Source: Streptomyces sp. NRRL F-6676
GTDB lineage: Bacteria; Actinomycetota; Actinomycetes; Streptomycetales; Streptomycetaceae
Direction of reading: 5' to 3'
Assembly (NCBI RefSeq): GCF_000725625.1
Contig: NZ_JOHS01000035.1
Location: forward strand, 1-64,000
DNA: 64,000 nucleotides
The notes beneath the pieces were generated by a model. The model saw nothing but the letters and a program-made list of their open reading frames with translations. It searched no databases and was not told the DNA's origin. Positions 34,084-43,489 of this stretch are shown piece after piece (the stretch's first letter is position 1; the number at the start of each line of letters is the position of its first letter). A program made the position numbers and the translations under genes.

Positions 34084-34482
34084 TCAGTCGAGGCGGATCT
34101 TGGCGGTCTCGGTGATGGTCAGGACGTGCGCGGGCAGCGTCGGGTGTCCTTCGGTCATCGCTCGGTACATGCGGTGCACTCCGTCGATCAGCAGGCGAGC
34201 CGGGCCGCTGTCGAACTCCAGGGTGGCGATGATCACCGGCTGGTCGAGGTCGGTGCCCATGGCGTGTTCGACGTCGAAGTGAGACTGGTCCGGGCCGAAG
34301 ATCGGGCACCAGGACGGGCCGTTGTAGTCCGGCCTGAGCAGGCTCAAGTGGTAGGCCGCCGACCAGTCGGCCACGGAGGTCTGCTCGACGGCGCGGGGGT
34401 GCTCCTCCAGGAGGCGCATGGCCCGGTCGATGTCGAACACCCAGCCTCCGTACTTGAACATCTGGCGGGAAGGGGTGGTCAC
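34084..34482 (-). CDS. hypothetical protein with ParB-like motif
   Basis: GTG 34482 is behind GAGGAA; 132 aa. The C-terminal half has PVIIATLEFDSGPARLLIDG and VHRMYRAMTEG, close to the GxHR-type nucleotide-binding loop of ParB/sulfiredoxin-fold proteins, although here it reads DGVHR. There is no DNA-binding HTH, so it is not a full ParB. It could be a small enzyme of that fold. Confidence 0.55.
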   Translation of the reverse strand: MTTPSRQMFKYGGWVFDIDRAMRLLEEHPRAVEQTSVADWSAAYHLSLLRPDYNGPSWCPIFGPDQSHFDVEHAMGTDLDQPVIIATLEFDSGPARLLIDGVHRMYRAMTEGHPTLPAHVLTITETAKIRLD

Positions 34483-34590
34483 GGTTCCTCGCTGTCGGGT
34501 CGGGGATCGGGGATGGGAGAGGGCGGCTGGCGTCCACGGCAGGCCGGTCGGACGCCGCCCCGGAGTCGAGCGGGGGCGGCGAGATCCGGG

Positions 34591-34971
34591 TCAGCGCGAG
34601 CTGAGGGGGATGACCAGGACGCCGACCTGGGGCAGGTTCATCTCGGCCAGCAGTCGGGCGGCCTTGCCGCTGGGGCTGCTCGGGTCGCTCGGGTCCAGGC
34701 GTATGGCGCCCCTGTGGGGCCCGCGTGCGGGGTAGAGGTGCACCGTGTTCTCCGGTGAGTTGTGCTCGAAGACGCTGACGGTGGCGTAGTCGAACCCTCC
34801 GAGGTTCGGGTACCGCTCGGCGACGGCCAGAGACAGTGCGGTGACGAGTTCGGGGCTCGGCGAGGCGACCGAGAGGGGGACCTGCGGGCTGCGCGGCCGG
34901 ATGCGCAGTGCAAGGGCGCGGAGCAGGACGCCGAGCGCGAAGCCGATAGCGAGAGAGGCTGGCTGGATCAA
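34591..34971 (-). CDS. membrane-anchored hypothetical protein
   Basis: TTG 34971 follows GGGGGAA. The 126-aa product begins with a hydrophobic helix (ASLAIGFALGVLLRALALRI), then a soluble domain (NLGGFDYATVSVFEHNSPEN). No family recognised. It is the second gene of the TetR-led operon. Confidence 0.5.
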   Translation of the reverse strand: MIQPASLAIGFALGVLLRALALRIRPRSPQVPLSVASPSPELVTALSLAVAERYPNLGGFDYATVSVFEHNSPENTVHLYPARGPHRGAIRLDPSDPSSPSGKAARLLAEMNLPQVGVLVIPLSSR

Positions 34972-35018
34972 GGTGTTCCCCCTGGGGTTGCGGCCGGGCT
35001 GGTGGTGAAGCGGGAGGC

Positions 35019-35633
35019 CTAGGCGTCGGCCGTGGTCACGGCGGCGTGGACGAGGCGGGCGAGGCCCCGGCGACGCTGGCGCTTGGACAGCCCCTGGAGG
35101 CTTCCGGCGTTCTCGTGTCCGGCGGCGCCGGTCAGGCTGGACACGAGGGCGTGGACCAGTTCCTTGCCCTCGGCGTTGGGCGTGGCCGCCGTCAGGGCCC
35201 TGACGATGGGCCTGGTGGCCGCGAAGTACGCCTTGACGAAGCGGGGGTCCCGCTCGGCCGCGACGGCGGTCAGTACACGCATGAGGGGGAGGTAATCGCT
35301 CCAGCCGTCGAGTACGGCGTCGACGAGCCGGGTGGCGCCGGACAGCCCGTCCGAGGACCAGGAGCCGTCCTCGAAGCTGTCCAGTGCCGCGTTCGTCTCC
35401 TTGACCAGGAGCCGGGACGCTTCGAGGACGACGCCCTCAATGTCGGGGAAGTACTGGTAGAACGTCGCGGGCGACGTGCCTACCGCCTGGGCGATGTCCA
35501 GCACCTTGATGTCGCGGTAGGACTTCGTGGCAAGAAGTTCGATCGTCGCGTCCATCAGCTTCTGGCGGGTCTGGAGGCCGCGCTGGCTGGGCACGCGGCG
35601 GTCGGGGGTGCGGGTCACGACACGGGTGGGCAC
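35019..35633 (-). CDS. TetR-family transcriptional regulator
   Basis: GTG 35633 follows AGGAG, giving 204 aa. The N-terminal TetR HTH (about residues 18-65) contains RQKLMDATIELLATKSYRDI and AVGTSPATFYQYFPDIEGVV. The C-terminal domain is helical, with LPLMRVLTAVAAERDPRFVK. It leads a five-gene minus-strand operon. Its own promoter has the same spacer motif as three other promoters (39.9, 44.9 and 48.3 kb), so it is the obvious candidate for the factor that binds them. Confidence 0.85.
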   Translation of the reverse strand: MPTRVVTRTPDRRVPSQRGLQTRQKLMDATIELLATKSYRDIKVLDIAQAVGTSPATFYQYFPDIEGVVLEASRLLVKETNAALDSFEDGSWSSDGLSGATRLVDAVLDGWSDYLPLMRVLTAVAAERDPRFVKAYFAATRPIVRALTAATPNAEGKELVHALVSSLTGAAGHENAGSLQGLSKRQRRRGLARLVHAAVTTADA

Positions 35634-35709
35634 AGTCGTCTCCTGGGCTGGAGGAGGGGAAGGGACGTGGTCCGGGTCTGGGGCTTACCTCCGGACCCGA
35701 CGTTCAATC

Positions 35710-35738
35710 ACATTACACATTGAAACATGAATAGGCAA
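35710..35738 (-). promoter_or_regulatory. TTCAATGTG-type promoter 1 (TetR operon)
   Basis: Minus-strand reading: -35 TTGCCT (35738-35733), 17-bp spacer ATTCATGTTTCAATGTG, -10 TAATGT (35715-35710), 77 bp before the TetR start. Three further promoters share the spacing and the TTCAATGTG core. Confidence 0.75.
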
Positions 35739-35756
35739 CGAGCGGCGTGGGGCATC

Positions 35757-35903
35757 TCAGCAGTCACCGCCTTCGACTTGCGCTCGCGCGGCCCTGCCGC
35801 GTCCCTCCGACTCAGCGTGGAAGGTGTCGATCCGCCGGCCCACCCGAGTGGCGACGGCGTCCGCCAGCGCGCCGGCGTGGTCGTCTCTCAGCCCGAGGAC
35901 CAT
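35757..35903 (-). CDS. 48-aa ORF, possible gene fragment
   Basis: ATG 35903 begins a 48-codon frame, MVLGLRDDHAGALADAVATR and on, with the look of a protein C-terminus. An in-frame stop lies shortly upstream. It ends just before the TetR promoter. It may be the tail of a disrupted gene; no strong RBS is seen. Confidence 0.3.
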   Translation of the reverse strand: MVLGLRDDHAGALADAVATRVGRRIDTFHAESEGRGRAARAQVEGGDC

Positions 35904-36126
35904 GAAGATCTCTTACGCGCCGGGCGGCTCGACCTTCGCAGGGGGCGGGCCGGCTCCGCGGCCTCCGGCGGCGCCCGGGACCGGCATCGCGCAGGGAGCA
36001 CCATACGCGGAACAGGGGTGCCGCGGCCGAGCCGTTCGGGGTGAAGCAACACCGCGGTCACTCCGCGGGCTTGAGGGAAGGGGCGTGCCGGGCGATCGGA
36101 CGGCACAGTGCGACAGAAGGGACTTG
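35904..36126. other. intergenic, nothing clear
   Basis: GC-rich sequence with open shadow frames only. I see no gene, repeat or promoter of the families described elsewhere in this window. Confidence 0.35.
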
Positions 36127-36585
36127 TCACGCCCCGGACTCCTCTGTCTCCCGGGCGTGGGCGGACATGCAGTGAGCGAGCGCGTGGGCGCCGGCGAACA
36201 CCGCCCCTGCGCCGAGGACCAGATAGTCCGCTGCCCGTCCGCGCAGGACGAGAGCGTCACTGTGGCCGAGCAGCAGCACGGCGCAGAGGGCGAAGGCGCC
36301 TACCACGAGAGCGGCGTCCAGACCGGCCGCAGCAGCGCCCCACACCCAGCTGGGTGCTGGTGCGGTCTTGCGTTCCTCCCGCCTGCGGAGGGCGGTACAG
36401 GCCCGGTTCCAGGCGAGCCGGCGGGTTCCGACGACAAGGACAGCGAGCGGGACGACGAACAGCCACATGACGGGCTGCTCCAGCAGGACGCCGCAGCCGG
36501 CCAGCAGTGCCACCAACCCGTAGACGGTGTGCAGCGGCTGGCAGCGGCGGTGCTGGACGGTGCGGGGACGCAGTTCTTCGGACAT
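36127..36585 (-). CDS. four-span membrane protein
   Basis: The 152-aa product has about four hydrophobic segments (near residues 20-36, 38-54, 82-108 and 122-140) joined by short basic loops. No family recognised. It stands alone on the minus strand, and an IS110 element has inserted about 100-200 bp upstream, which may have separated it from its promoter. Confidence 0.55.
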   Translation of the reverse strand: MSEELRPRTVQHRRCQPLHTVYGLVALLAGCGVLLEQPVMWLFVVPLAVLVVGTRRLAWNRACTALRRREERKTAPAPSWVWGAAAAGLDAALVVGAFALCAVLLLGHSDALVLRGRAADYLVLGAGAVFAGAHALAHCMSAHARETEESGA

Positions 36586-36796
36586 GGCTCTCCGTAAGTT
36601 GTTGGGTGGCCCGGGAGGGCCGGGTGTGGCTTATGGCTTCTTGCCTTCAGTGGCTTCCGAGGAGTGGCCGCCCGGTTCTCCGGGGCGCCCTGGCTGCTGA
36701 TTGAGATGTGCGCGCTTCGTGCGGTCGCTGATTACGGAGATGACAGCGGGGTGTTCCTCGGGCCGATGGCAAGCCGTGCGGAACGAGGAGGGGCGA

Positions 36797-37999
36797 GTGA
36801 GCGAGCGACAGGCCCGGGTATGGGCCGGTGTCGATGCCGGTAAAGGCCACCACTGGGCTGCGGTGGTCGATGAGACCGGCGCGACCTTGTGGTCGAAGAA
36901 GATCGAGAACGATGAGACGGCGATCCTGACCGCCATGGGCGAGATCCTGGACCTGGCCGACGAGGTGTCCTGGGCGGTGGACATCTCCGGCACGGCCTCC
37001 GCGCTGCTGCTGGCCCTGCTCGCAGCCCACGGCCAGCGGGCCGTCTACGTGCCCGGCCGCACGGTCAACCGGATGTCCGGCGCCTACCGGGGCGAGGCCA
37101 AGACAGACGCCCGCGACGCTTACGTGATCGCCGAGACCGCCCGCCACCGTCGGGACTTCGCCGCCATCGACGTGCCTGCCCAGCTGGCCGCCGACCTGGC
37201 CCTGCTGACCGCCCACCGCTCCGATCTGGTGGCTGACCGGGTGAGGATGATCAACCGGCTCCGCGACGTGCTCACCGGGGTCTTCCCCGCACTGGAGCGG
37301 GCTTTCGACTACTCGGCGCACAAGGGTGCGCTGGTGTTGCTGACGGGCTACCAGACCCCGGCGGCGATCCGGCGCCGCGGACGAGCGAGGCTGACGGCCT
37401 GGCTCGCCAACCGCAGTGTCCGGGGCGCTGATTCGGTTGCCGCGACCGCGCTGGAGGCTGCCCGGGCCCAGCAGACCGCGCTGCCTGGCGAGGATGTCGC
37501 CGCGCAGATCGTCGCAGACCTGGCGGTCCAGATCCTGGCCCTGGACGACCGACTGAAGCGGATCGACCAACAGATCCGCGACACGTTCCGCGCCCACCCA
37601 CAGGCCGAGATCATCGAGTCCCTGCCCGGCATGGGTCCGATACTCGGGGCGGAGTTCGTAGTTGCCGCCGGCGACCTGTCGGCCTACGCGGACGCCGGCC
37701 ACCTCGCCTCTGCGGCCGGGCTCGTGCCGGTCCCGCGCGACTCCGGCCGCCGCACCGGCAACCTGCACAGGCCCAAGCGCTACAGCCGCCGCCTGCGACG
37801 GGTGCTCTACATGTCCGCGCAGACCAGCATGATGCGCGAGGGTCCGAACCGGGACTTCTACCTCAAAAAGCGCGGTGAGGGCTGCAAGCACGTCCAAGCC
37901 GTCATCGCCCTGGCCCGGCGACGGGCGAGCGTGCTGTGGGCCCTGCTGCGTGACGGACGGGTCTTCACCTCCGCCCCGCCGGTCACGCAAGCGGCTTGA
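36797..37999 (+). CDS. IS110-family transposase (second copy)
   Basis: GTG 36797 follows GAGGAGGGG, giving 400 aa. The N-terminal DEDD domain begins VWAGVDAGKGHHWAAVVDE, with EAKTDARDAYVIAETAR, and the C-terminal domain has SLPGMGPILGAEFVVAAGD and AGLVPVPRDSGRRTG. It is intact and clearly different from the IS110-type protein at 21332. The ends of the element are not marked by repeats; the right end is probably near 38010. Confidence 0.9.
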   Translation: MSERQARVWAGVDAGKGHHWAAVVDETGATLWSKKIENDETAILTAMGEILDLADEVSWAVDISGTASALLLALLAAHGQRAVYVPGRTVNRMSGAYRGEAKTDARDAYVIAETARHRRDFAAIDVPAQLAADLALLTAHRSDLVADRVRMINRLRDVLTGVFPALERAFDYSAHKGALVLLTGYQTPAAIRRRGRARLTAWLANRSVRGADSVAATALEAARAQQTALPGEDVAAQIVADLAVQILALDDRLKRIDQQIRDTFRAHPQAEIIESLPGMGPILGAEFVVAAGDLSAYADAGHLASAAGLVPVPRDSGRRTGNLHRPKRYSRRLRRVLYMSAQTSMMREGPNRDFYLKKRGEGCKHVQAVIALARRRASVLWALLRDGRVFTSAPPVTQAA

Positions 38000-38107
38000 C
38001 TTCATCATTGAGACTCCTCGGCTGAGGGCGATGGGGATGTCGGCCTGATGCAGCAGACCGCGTGGCCTGTGGCCGGGCGGGAAGGGGCCGCCCGGCCACA
38101 GGGGCTG

Positions 38108-39856
38108 TCAGGTGTCTGAGGTGCGCCGGGGCGCCGAGGGGCGATGCCGGGCGTGGCGCAGCCGGTCGGACCACGGAGCGTCGGCGGGTCCGACGGGGTG
38201 CTCGGGGATGGTGATCTCGTAGTGCGGGCAGCTGCCGGGCTTCACCGCCTCAAGGGCGGCGTGCTGGTGAGAGTTCGGGCACTGCTGGCGCTCATGCTCA
38301 TCCCGCCAGTAGCGGACGGCCAGCGTGCGGCCGGTTCCGCCCTCGCGCGGCTGGCGCGGCTGCTGCTCCTGGTAGCGCTCGCCCGCGTCCGGGTCCACCC
38401 ACCAGTTCTCGACCTGGCCGGAGTCGGAGATGCCCCGTCGCCGTTCGGCATCGCGCTTGCTGGGCTTGAGCTGGTGGACCTGGTGGGCGAGAACCCGCAC
38501 TGTGGACCGCTTGTGCTGGGTCAGCAGCTCCCACAGGGCCCGCACGTGGCGGAGCATCAGTTCCTGGCAGCCCTGGCGGCCCGAGCCGCTCAGGTAGCGC
38601 TCAGGGTTGGCCGGGTCGCGATGCCGGGTCTCGGGGTCCAGAACGTCGCCGGGGCGCGCGAGAAGGGTCTCGTACGGCGAGAACGGCAGCTTCAGCAGCG
38701 ACTGGTCGCACGTCAGCGCAGTGACCCATGTCCAGGGGGCGTCGTCGTGCGGAGGGTCCACCGGCTCCAGGAACTGGTCCGGCCGCACGATGCACCAGCC
38801 TTCTTCGGCCCTGGGCGACCACGGGCCCCACACATAGCCGACGATGCGGCGGCCGGTGGGCAGTGCGAGGGGAGTGTCGAGGAACAGCATGCCGCGCGAG
38901 GTCGGAAGGTGGGCGGGATCGAACGGGGTCGTCGTCTTCTCCGCCCGCCGCATCACGCGGCGCCAGGCCATCCGGCCGAGGGAATCGTCGATCTGGAAGA
39001 GACGGGCGGAGGCGGCCCGGTCGGCTTCCTGTCGGAGCTGCAACACGACGGCCGCCTCCAGGCCGTCCGGGTGCCCGTAGGGAGCAAGCCGCTCGCGCTC
39101 CCAGCGGTACTCCTCCGCCTTCGCCCGGGCCCAGTCGAGACTCTGCCTGTGGGCCTCCACGTACCGGCGCCGCCAGGTTCGGATGCGGTGCTGGTCGGGG
39201 ACCTCCCAGGTCGCTTCGTCCGAGCGTGCCAGACTCCGGCCCGGGTGGGCGTCACCGGGAATCAGGCCGAGTTCGCGAAATCGGCGGATCTCGGCGTCGG
39301 CGTCGTTCACGACGAAGTCCGGCGGGGTCATTCGCTGGTGCCTGTCGTCCGGATCAAGCGTCCACTCCATGCCCGCGAGCTGGGCCAGCACCGCGCGGAT
39401 CGTCTGCTTGTCCGCAGTTCTCAGGAAGTCGACGACGAGCATCTGGACCGTGTTCGCGTACGCGTCGGCCACCGCGAACCGCAGCATGCGCTTGAGGAAC
39501 GAGCCGCCCGGACCGTGCTGGCCGCTGGACAGCGCCAGCATCCGGTCGGCCACCTGGCGGTCTCCTGCCGCGAGGGCCAGGTGGTCGTACATCTGCCGGA
39601 AGACGGCCATCTCCTCTTCCTCGGTGAGGATGCCGTCGATGGCGCTTCGCACCCGCGCCGAGGATGACGGTGAGATCTCGGCCGGGACGGGCGGCCGTAC
39701 CAACTGACCTACTGATGCGTGCAGTTCTCGGTAGAGCTCCAACTGGAGCTGGGTGAGGATCAGGAGATCGTTGGGCTTCTTCGGGGCCCGCTTGGCGGCC
39801 CGGGCCGCGATCGCCAGAAGTTCGGAGTCCGACAGCTCGGGCGTGTTCGAGTGCAT
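38108..39856 (-). CDS. hypothetical 582-aa protein
   Basis: ATG 39856 opens a 582-aa soluble protein. It is helical in the N-terminal half (EEEEMAVFRQMYDHLALAAG, FAVADAYANTVQMLVVDFLR), with a beta-rich middle (RIVGYVWGPWSPRAEEGWCI) and a helical C-terminal part (RDAERRRGISDSGQVENWWV). No P-loop, HTH or nuclease motif is evident. It is expressed from its own promoter (39926-39954) of the TTCAATGTG type, which suggests control together with the TetR operon. The C-terminal end is next to the IS110 element but reads to a natural stop. Confidence 0.6.
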   Translation of the reverse strand: MHSNTPELSDSELLAIAARAAKRAPKKPNDLLILTQLQLELYRELHASVGQLVRPPVPAEISPSSSARVRSAIDGILTEEEEMAVFRQMYDHLALAAGDRQVADRMLALSSGQHGPGGSFLKRMLRFAVADAYANTVQMLVVDFLRTADKQTIRAVLAQLAGMEWTLDPDDRHQRMTPPDFVVNDADAEIRRFRELGLIPGDAHPGRSLARSDEATWEVPDQHRIRTWRRRYVEAHRQSLDWARAKAEEYRWERERLAPYGHPDGLEAAVVLQLRQEADRAASARLFQIDDSLGRMAWRRVMRRAEKTTTPFDPAHLPTSRGMLFLDTPLALPTGRRIVGYVWGPWSPRAEEGWCIVRPDQFLEPVDPPHDDAPWTWVTALTCDQSLLKLPFSPYETLLARPGDVLDPETRHRDPANPERYLSGSGRQGCQELMLRHVRALWELLTQHKRSTVRVLAHQVHQLKPSKRDAERRRGISDSGQVENWWVDPDAGERYQEQQPRQPREGGTGRTLAVRYWRDEHERQQCPNSHQHAALEAVKPGSCPHYEITIPEHPVGPADAPWSDRLRHARHRPSAPRRTSDT

Positions 39857-39925
39857 GCCATCCCTACCTGGACACGGGGGAGTTGGGGAGAAGGTCGCGG
39901 GTGCCGAGCACCAGGCGATGAGATG

Positions 39926-39954
39926 ACAGTACACATTGAAACGGGAATACGCAA
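39926..39954 (-). promoter_or_regulatory. TTCAATGTG-type promoter 2 (582-aa gene)
   Basis: Minus-strand reading: -35 TTGCGT (39954-39949), 17-bp spacer ATTCCCGTTTCAATGTG, -10 TACTGT (39931-39926), 70 bp before the start at 39856. Confidence 0.72.
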
Positions 39955-40095
39955 CATCGCGCGGAGTGGGAGCCTCGCCCGGCCGGTACCCGGTCAGCGG
40001 GCACGTGTCCTGGCTCGGCCGTTCGGTGCGCTGGGCCGCGCAGGCGGCGAGGCGGGGCCGCCCCTACTGTGCGACGCCCGCCCCGGTCCCTTGCG

Positions 40096-42156
40096 TCAGG
40101 CCAGGAAGTCGGCAACCAGCTCGGCGAAGGCCTCGGGGGTGAGGACCGTGACGCCGAGTTCGGCCGCCTTGACTGCCTTCGAACTCGGCTTGCCTCCAGT
40201 TGACGGGGCAGCGACGAGGATGGATGTCTTCGTGCTTACGCTGCTGCCCGGACGGCCGCCGGCCTTCTCGATCAGGGTGTTCATCTCGGACCGTCCGTAA
40301 GCCTCCAGCGGTCCGCTCATCTTGCCGGTGACCACCACGACCTTGCCCGCCAGCGGACCTGCACCCTCCGCCGCCGACGCCTCCTGGGGCTCGGTCATGT
40401 TGACGCCCGCGGCGATCAGCTTGTCGATGACGGGTGCCAGGGCGGCGACCTGCTCGACGATGACCGGGGCCTTCTCAGGGCCGATGCCCTCGACGCCCTG
40501 CAGAGCGGTCGCGTCGGCCTGCCGGATGGCCTCCATGGTTCCGAAGTGCCGGGCGATGCGGCGGGACATGCTGCGCCCGGTGCCGAGCACGCCCAGTGTG
40601 CAGAAGACCCGGCTGAGCGGAAGGGCCTTGGCGGCCTCGATCTGCTCGGCGAGTTTGGCGGCCCGCTTGGCGCTCTTGGCCGCCTTGGTGAGCTGCTCGA
40701 CGGTCAGGGTGAACAGATCGGCGACGTCGCTGACGTCGCCGGACGCGACCAGGGCCGCCACGTAGGTCTTCCCGAGGCCGTCGATGTCGAGCATCTCGCG
40801 CTGCGCGGCGTACTCGATGAGTGCCGGGAGCGCGCACGCGGTGCCCTTCGCGCACCGCCACCGCTCCTGCGCTTTGTTGATCTCACCGCCACAGTTCGGG
40901 CAAACCTCCGGCAGCGGCACCTCCAAGGCCCCCTCCGGACGCAGCTGGACCACGGCCCCCTGCACCCGCGGGATGATGTCGCCGGCCTTGTAGACCGTCA
41001 CGGTGTCACCGATGTGGAGGTCGCGCCGGCGAATGTCGGCGGGGTTGTGCAGCGTGGCCCGGGTGACGGTGGAGCCGTCGATCTCTACCGGAGCGAGAAT
41101 CGCGGTCGGCGCGAGGGTCCCGGTGCGCCCGGTCTCCCACACGACGTCCTCCAGCACGGTGTGCCGTTCGACCGCCGGAAGCTTGAACGCGATGGCCCAG
41201 TGAGGAAAACGGGTGCCGACCCCGACCACGGCCTGCTCCGCCGTATCGTTCATCTTGATCACCACACCGTCGATCCCGACGGGCAGGCCCGCACGCATGG
41301 CGGCGATCGCGTCAACCCGCTCCTGGGCGGCGGCCAGGTCGGCGACGACGTGGAGTCCGGCCGGGGAGTCCGCGGTCGTCTGGATACCGGCTGCGGCCAC
41401 AGCGGCCAGCGTCTCGGCGTGCGTGGCTCCGGCGGGCAGGAACGATACGCCGTCCAGTTCGACTGCGCCGTAGGCCCAGAACGTCATCTGAAGCCGGTAC
41501 GGACGGTCCTTAGCCCGCAGCGTCCCCGACGTGCCGTTGCGGGGGTTGGCGAAGACCTGCGCGTTGTGAGCGGCACGGACCTCGTTCGCCTTCTCGAACT
41601 GCTCCTGCGTGAAGGCGACCTCACCGCGGACCTCGACGGTGGCAGGCACGGCCAGCTGCTCGGGAAGACCGTCGATCTGGCCGATGACGTGGCTGACGTC
41701 CTCGCCGTGGCTGCCGTTCCCGCGAGTGATGAGCTGTACCAGACGGCCGTCACGATACCGAGCGGCCACGGCGGCGCCGTCGATCTTCGGCTCCACGGCG
41801 TACCCGCCCTGCGGCGCGCGCCCCAGACGGCTCTGGAGCGACGCCCCCCACTTCATCAGGTCGTCGGCGTCGAAGGCGTTGTTCAGGCTCAGGAGAGGCG
41901 TGGTGTGTGCGACGTCGCCGCCCGGTACCGCGCCGTCGGCGACCAGCTCGATAGGGGAGTCGGGGGACACTTCACCGGGATTCGCCTGCTCCCAGGCCTG
42001 CACGGAGCGCCGGAGCTGGTCGTACGAGGCGTCGTCCAGGACGCTGACGCCCTTTTCATACGCCTGAGAGGCTTCACGCAGACGCTCGATCGCAGCCTCG
42101 TACTGGGTGCGGCTGGACACGGCAAACTGCGCCTGAACGGCGGGAAGAGTCGTCAT
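40096..42156 (-). CDS. ligA: NAD-dependent DNA ligase (LigA), divergent copy
   Basis: The 686-aa protein has all parts of LigA in order. The Ia/adenylation domain has the catalytic KxDG (VEPKIDGAA, about residue 119). An OB fold follows, then the four-Cys zinc finger (CPNCGG and later Cys residues, about 420-440), an HhH region (LPLSRVFCTLGVLGTGRSMS, LQGVEGIGPEKAP) and a C-terminal BRCT domain (GPLAGKVVVVTGKMSGPLEA). It seals nicks using NAD. Streptomyces already carry a chromosomal LigA, so this is probably an accessory copy. An IS5-family element sits 19 bp upstream of the ATG. Confidence 0.92.
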   Translation of the reverse strand: MTTLPAVQAQFAVSSRTQYEAAIERLREASQAYEKGVSVLDDASYDQLRRSVQAWEQANPGEVSPDSPIELVADGAVPGGDVAHTTPLLSLNNAFDADDLMKWGASLQSRLGRAPQGGYAVEPKIDGAAVAARYRDGRLVQLITRGNGSHGEDVSHVIGQIDGLPEQLAVPATVEVRGEVAFTQEQFEKANEVRAAHNAQVFANPRNGTSGTLRAKDRPYRLQMTFWAYGAVELDGVSFLPAGATHAETLAAVAAAGIQTTADSPAGLHVVADLAAAQERVDAIAAMRAGLPVGIDGVVIKMNDTAEQAVVGVGTRFPHWAIAFKLPAVERHTVLEDVVWETGRTGTLAPTAILAPVEIDGSTVTRATLHNPADIRRRDLHIGDTVTVYKAGDIIPRVQGAVVQLRPEGALEVPLPEVCPNCGGEINKAQERWRCAKGTACALPALIEYAAQREMLDIDGLGKTYVAALVASGDVSDVADLFTLTVEQLTKAAKSAKRAAKLAEQIEAAKALPLSRVFCTLGVLGTGRSMSRRIARHFGTMEAIRQADATALQGVEGIGPEKAPVIVEQVAALAPVIDKLIAAGVNMTEPQEASAAEGAGPLAGKVVVVTGKMSGPLEAYGRSEMNTLIEKAGGRPGSSVSTKTSILVAAPSTGGKPSSKAVKAAELGVTVLTPEAFAELVADFLA

Positions 42157-42245
42157 GAGGGTGATTCTCTCTTAGTGGGCGGTTCGTAAGGCGATGTCCG
42201 TTTCTGGCTGAGGTTGGAGCAAGGCCGCTGGTGGAGGTTCGTCGG

Positions 42246-42644
42246 TTATTGCTTCCTGGTGAAGTGGCCGGTGTCGGCCTCGGTGAGGATCCCGAGTTTG
42301 ACCAGGCGTTTCAGCTTGGCGCGGGTGCCTTCGACGTTCTTCGGCAGCAGTTCGTGGCCGAGGGCTTCGCAGACGTCCTTGGCCCGTAATGGTCCGGTCG
42401 CGTGGTTGAAGGCGTCGAGGATGCGGGGGTAGTCCGGGTGCTCGGGCAGGTCCGGCGGGCCGGCGGGGAGCCGGTCGGCGAGGCCGGTGACAGTTGTGCG
42501 GGTGATCGCGAGGTGTTCGAGGTGGGTCTCGGCCTCCCGCAGCCGGGTCTGCAGGTCGTCGATCTGTGCGCGGAGGTCGTCGGCCAGGGCGCGGGCGGCG
42601 TCTTCCTGGAGGTCCAGGGCGTCGAGCAGGGGCTGGATGTTCAT
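42246..42644 (-). CDS. IS5 passenger protein (coiled-coil plus winged-helix-like)
   Basis: ATG 42644 overlaps the transposase stop (ATGA); 132 aa. A coiled coil (about residues 5-50, DDLRAQIDDLQTRLREAETH) precedes a winged-helix-like part (about 75-125, DAFNHATGPLRAKDVCEALG and TRAKLKRLVKLGILTEADTG). It lies wholly inside the element, so it travels with it. It may regulate transposition or bind the ends. Confidence 0.65.
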   Translation of the reverse strand: MNIQPLLDALDLQEDAARALADDLRAQIDDLQTRLREAETHLEHLAITRTTVTGLADRLPAGPPDLPEHPDYPRILDAFNHATGPLRAKDVCEALGHELLPKNVEGTRAKLKRLVKLGILTEADTGHFTRKQ

Positions 42645-43489
42645 GCTGCCGCCGTCTGCGTCTCGCGCCAGGTGGGGGCGTTCGCGCCGGTGAGGCGTCG
42701 GGTCATGACGTGGGTCATCGCCCAGTAGACGCGGGAGGCGGAGGAGGAGGGGTGGTGCTCGTAGTCGCGGACCAGGCGCCGGTGCAGTATCAGGATGCCG
42801 TAGGTCTGCTCGACCCTCCACCGCTTCGGCTGCGGCACGAACCCCTTGACCTGCGGGTTGCGTACGACGATCTCGACGTCGATGCCCAGGCTGGCGCCGT
42901 GGTCGACGACCTGGTTCTTGAAGCCCTGGTCGGCCAGGGCTTTGCGGACGGTGCCGCCGGCGTGCTCGGCGACCTGGTCCAGCAGGACGATGCCCGCGGT
43001 GTTGTCGTGGGTGTTCGCGGCGAGGACGACGACCGCGATGACCAGGCCGAGGACGTCCACGGCCAGGCCGCGTTTGCGGCCGGGCACGCGCTTGGCCGGG
43101 TCGTGGCCGCTCGTGGTGGCGGGGACCCCGGCGGCGACGTGGACACTCTGGGTGTCCAGGACCACCAGGGTCGGGTCCTCTAATCGGCGGGCGCGTTCGC
43201 GGACCTGGCAGCGCAGGAGTTCGTGGATGACCTGATCGGTTTCGTCATCCCGCCATGCGGCGAAGTAGTAGTAGGTCGCGCTCTTGGGCGGCAGGTCGTG
43301 TGGGAGGTAGGCCCACTGGCAGCCGGTCCGCCCCTGGTAGAGGATCGCGTTCACGATCTCCCGCATGTCGTAGGCGCCCTGGTGGCCGCTGACCGAGCGG
43401 TGCCGGTCCTTCCACGCGGTGATCACCGGCTCGATCAACGACCACTGCTCGTCCGATAAGTCACTCGGGTACGGCTTGCGTTCACTCAC
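42641..43489 (-). CDS. IS5-family transposase
   Basis: The 282-aa protein starts MSERKPYPSDLSDEQWSLIE, typical of IS5-type DDE transposases. Catalytic residues are in VVLDTQSVHVA (Asp), KALADQGFKNQ (Asp) and RWRVEQTYGILILHRRL (Glu). It is intact and in the same orientation as ligA, so readthrough from its promoter could reach ligA. Confidence 0.92.
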   Translation of the reverse strand: MSERKPYPSDLSDEQWSLIEPVITAWKDRHRSVSGHQGAYDMREIVNAILYQGRTGCQWAYLPHDLPPKSATYYYFAAWRDDETDQVIHELLRCQVRERARRLEDPTLVVLDTQSVHVAAGVPATTSGHDPAKRVPGRKRGLAVDVLGLVIAVVVLAANTHDNTAGIVLLDQVAEHAGGTVRKALADQGFKNQVVDHGASLGIDVEIVVRNPQVKGFVPQPKRWRVEQTYGILILHRRLVRDYEHHPSSSASRVYWAMTHVMTRRLTGANAPTWRETQTAAA

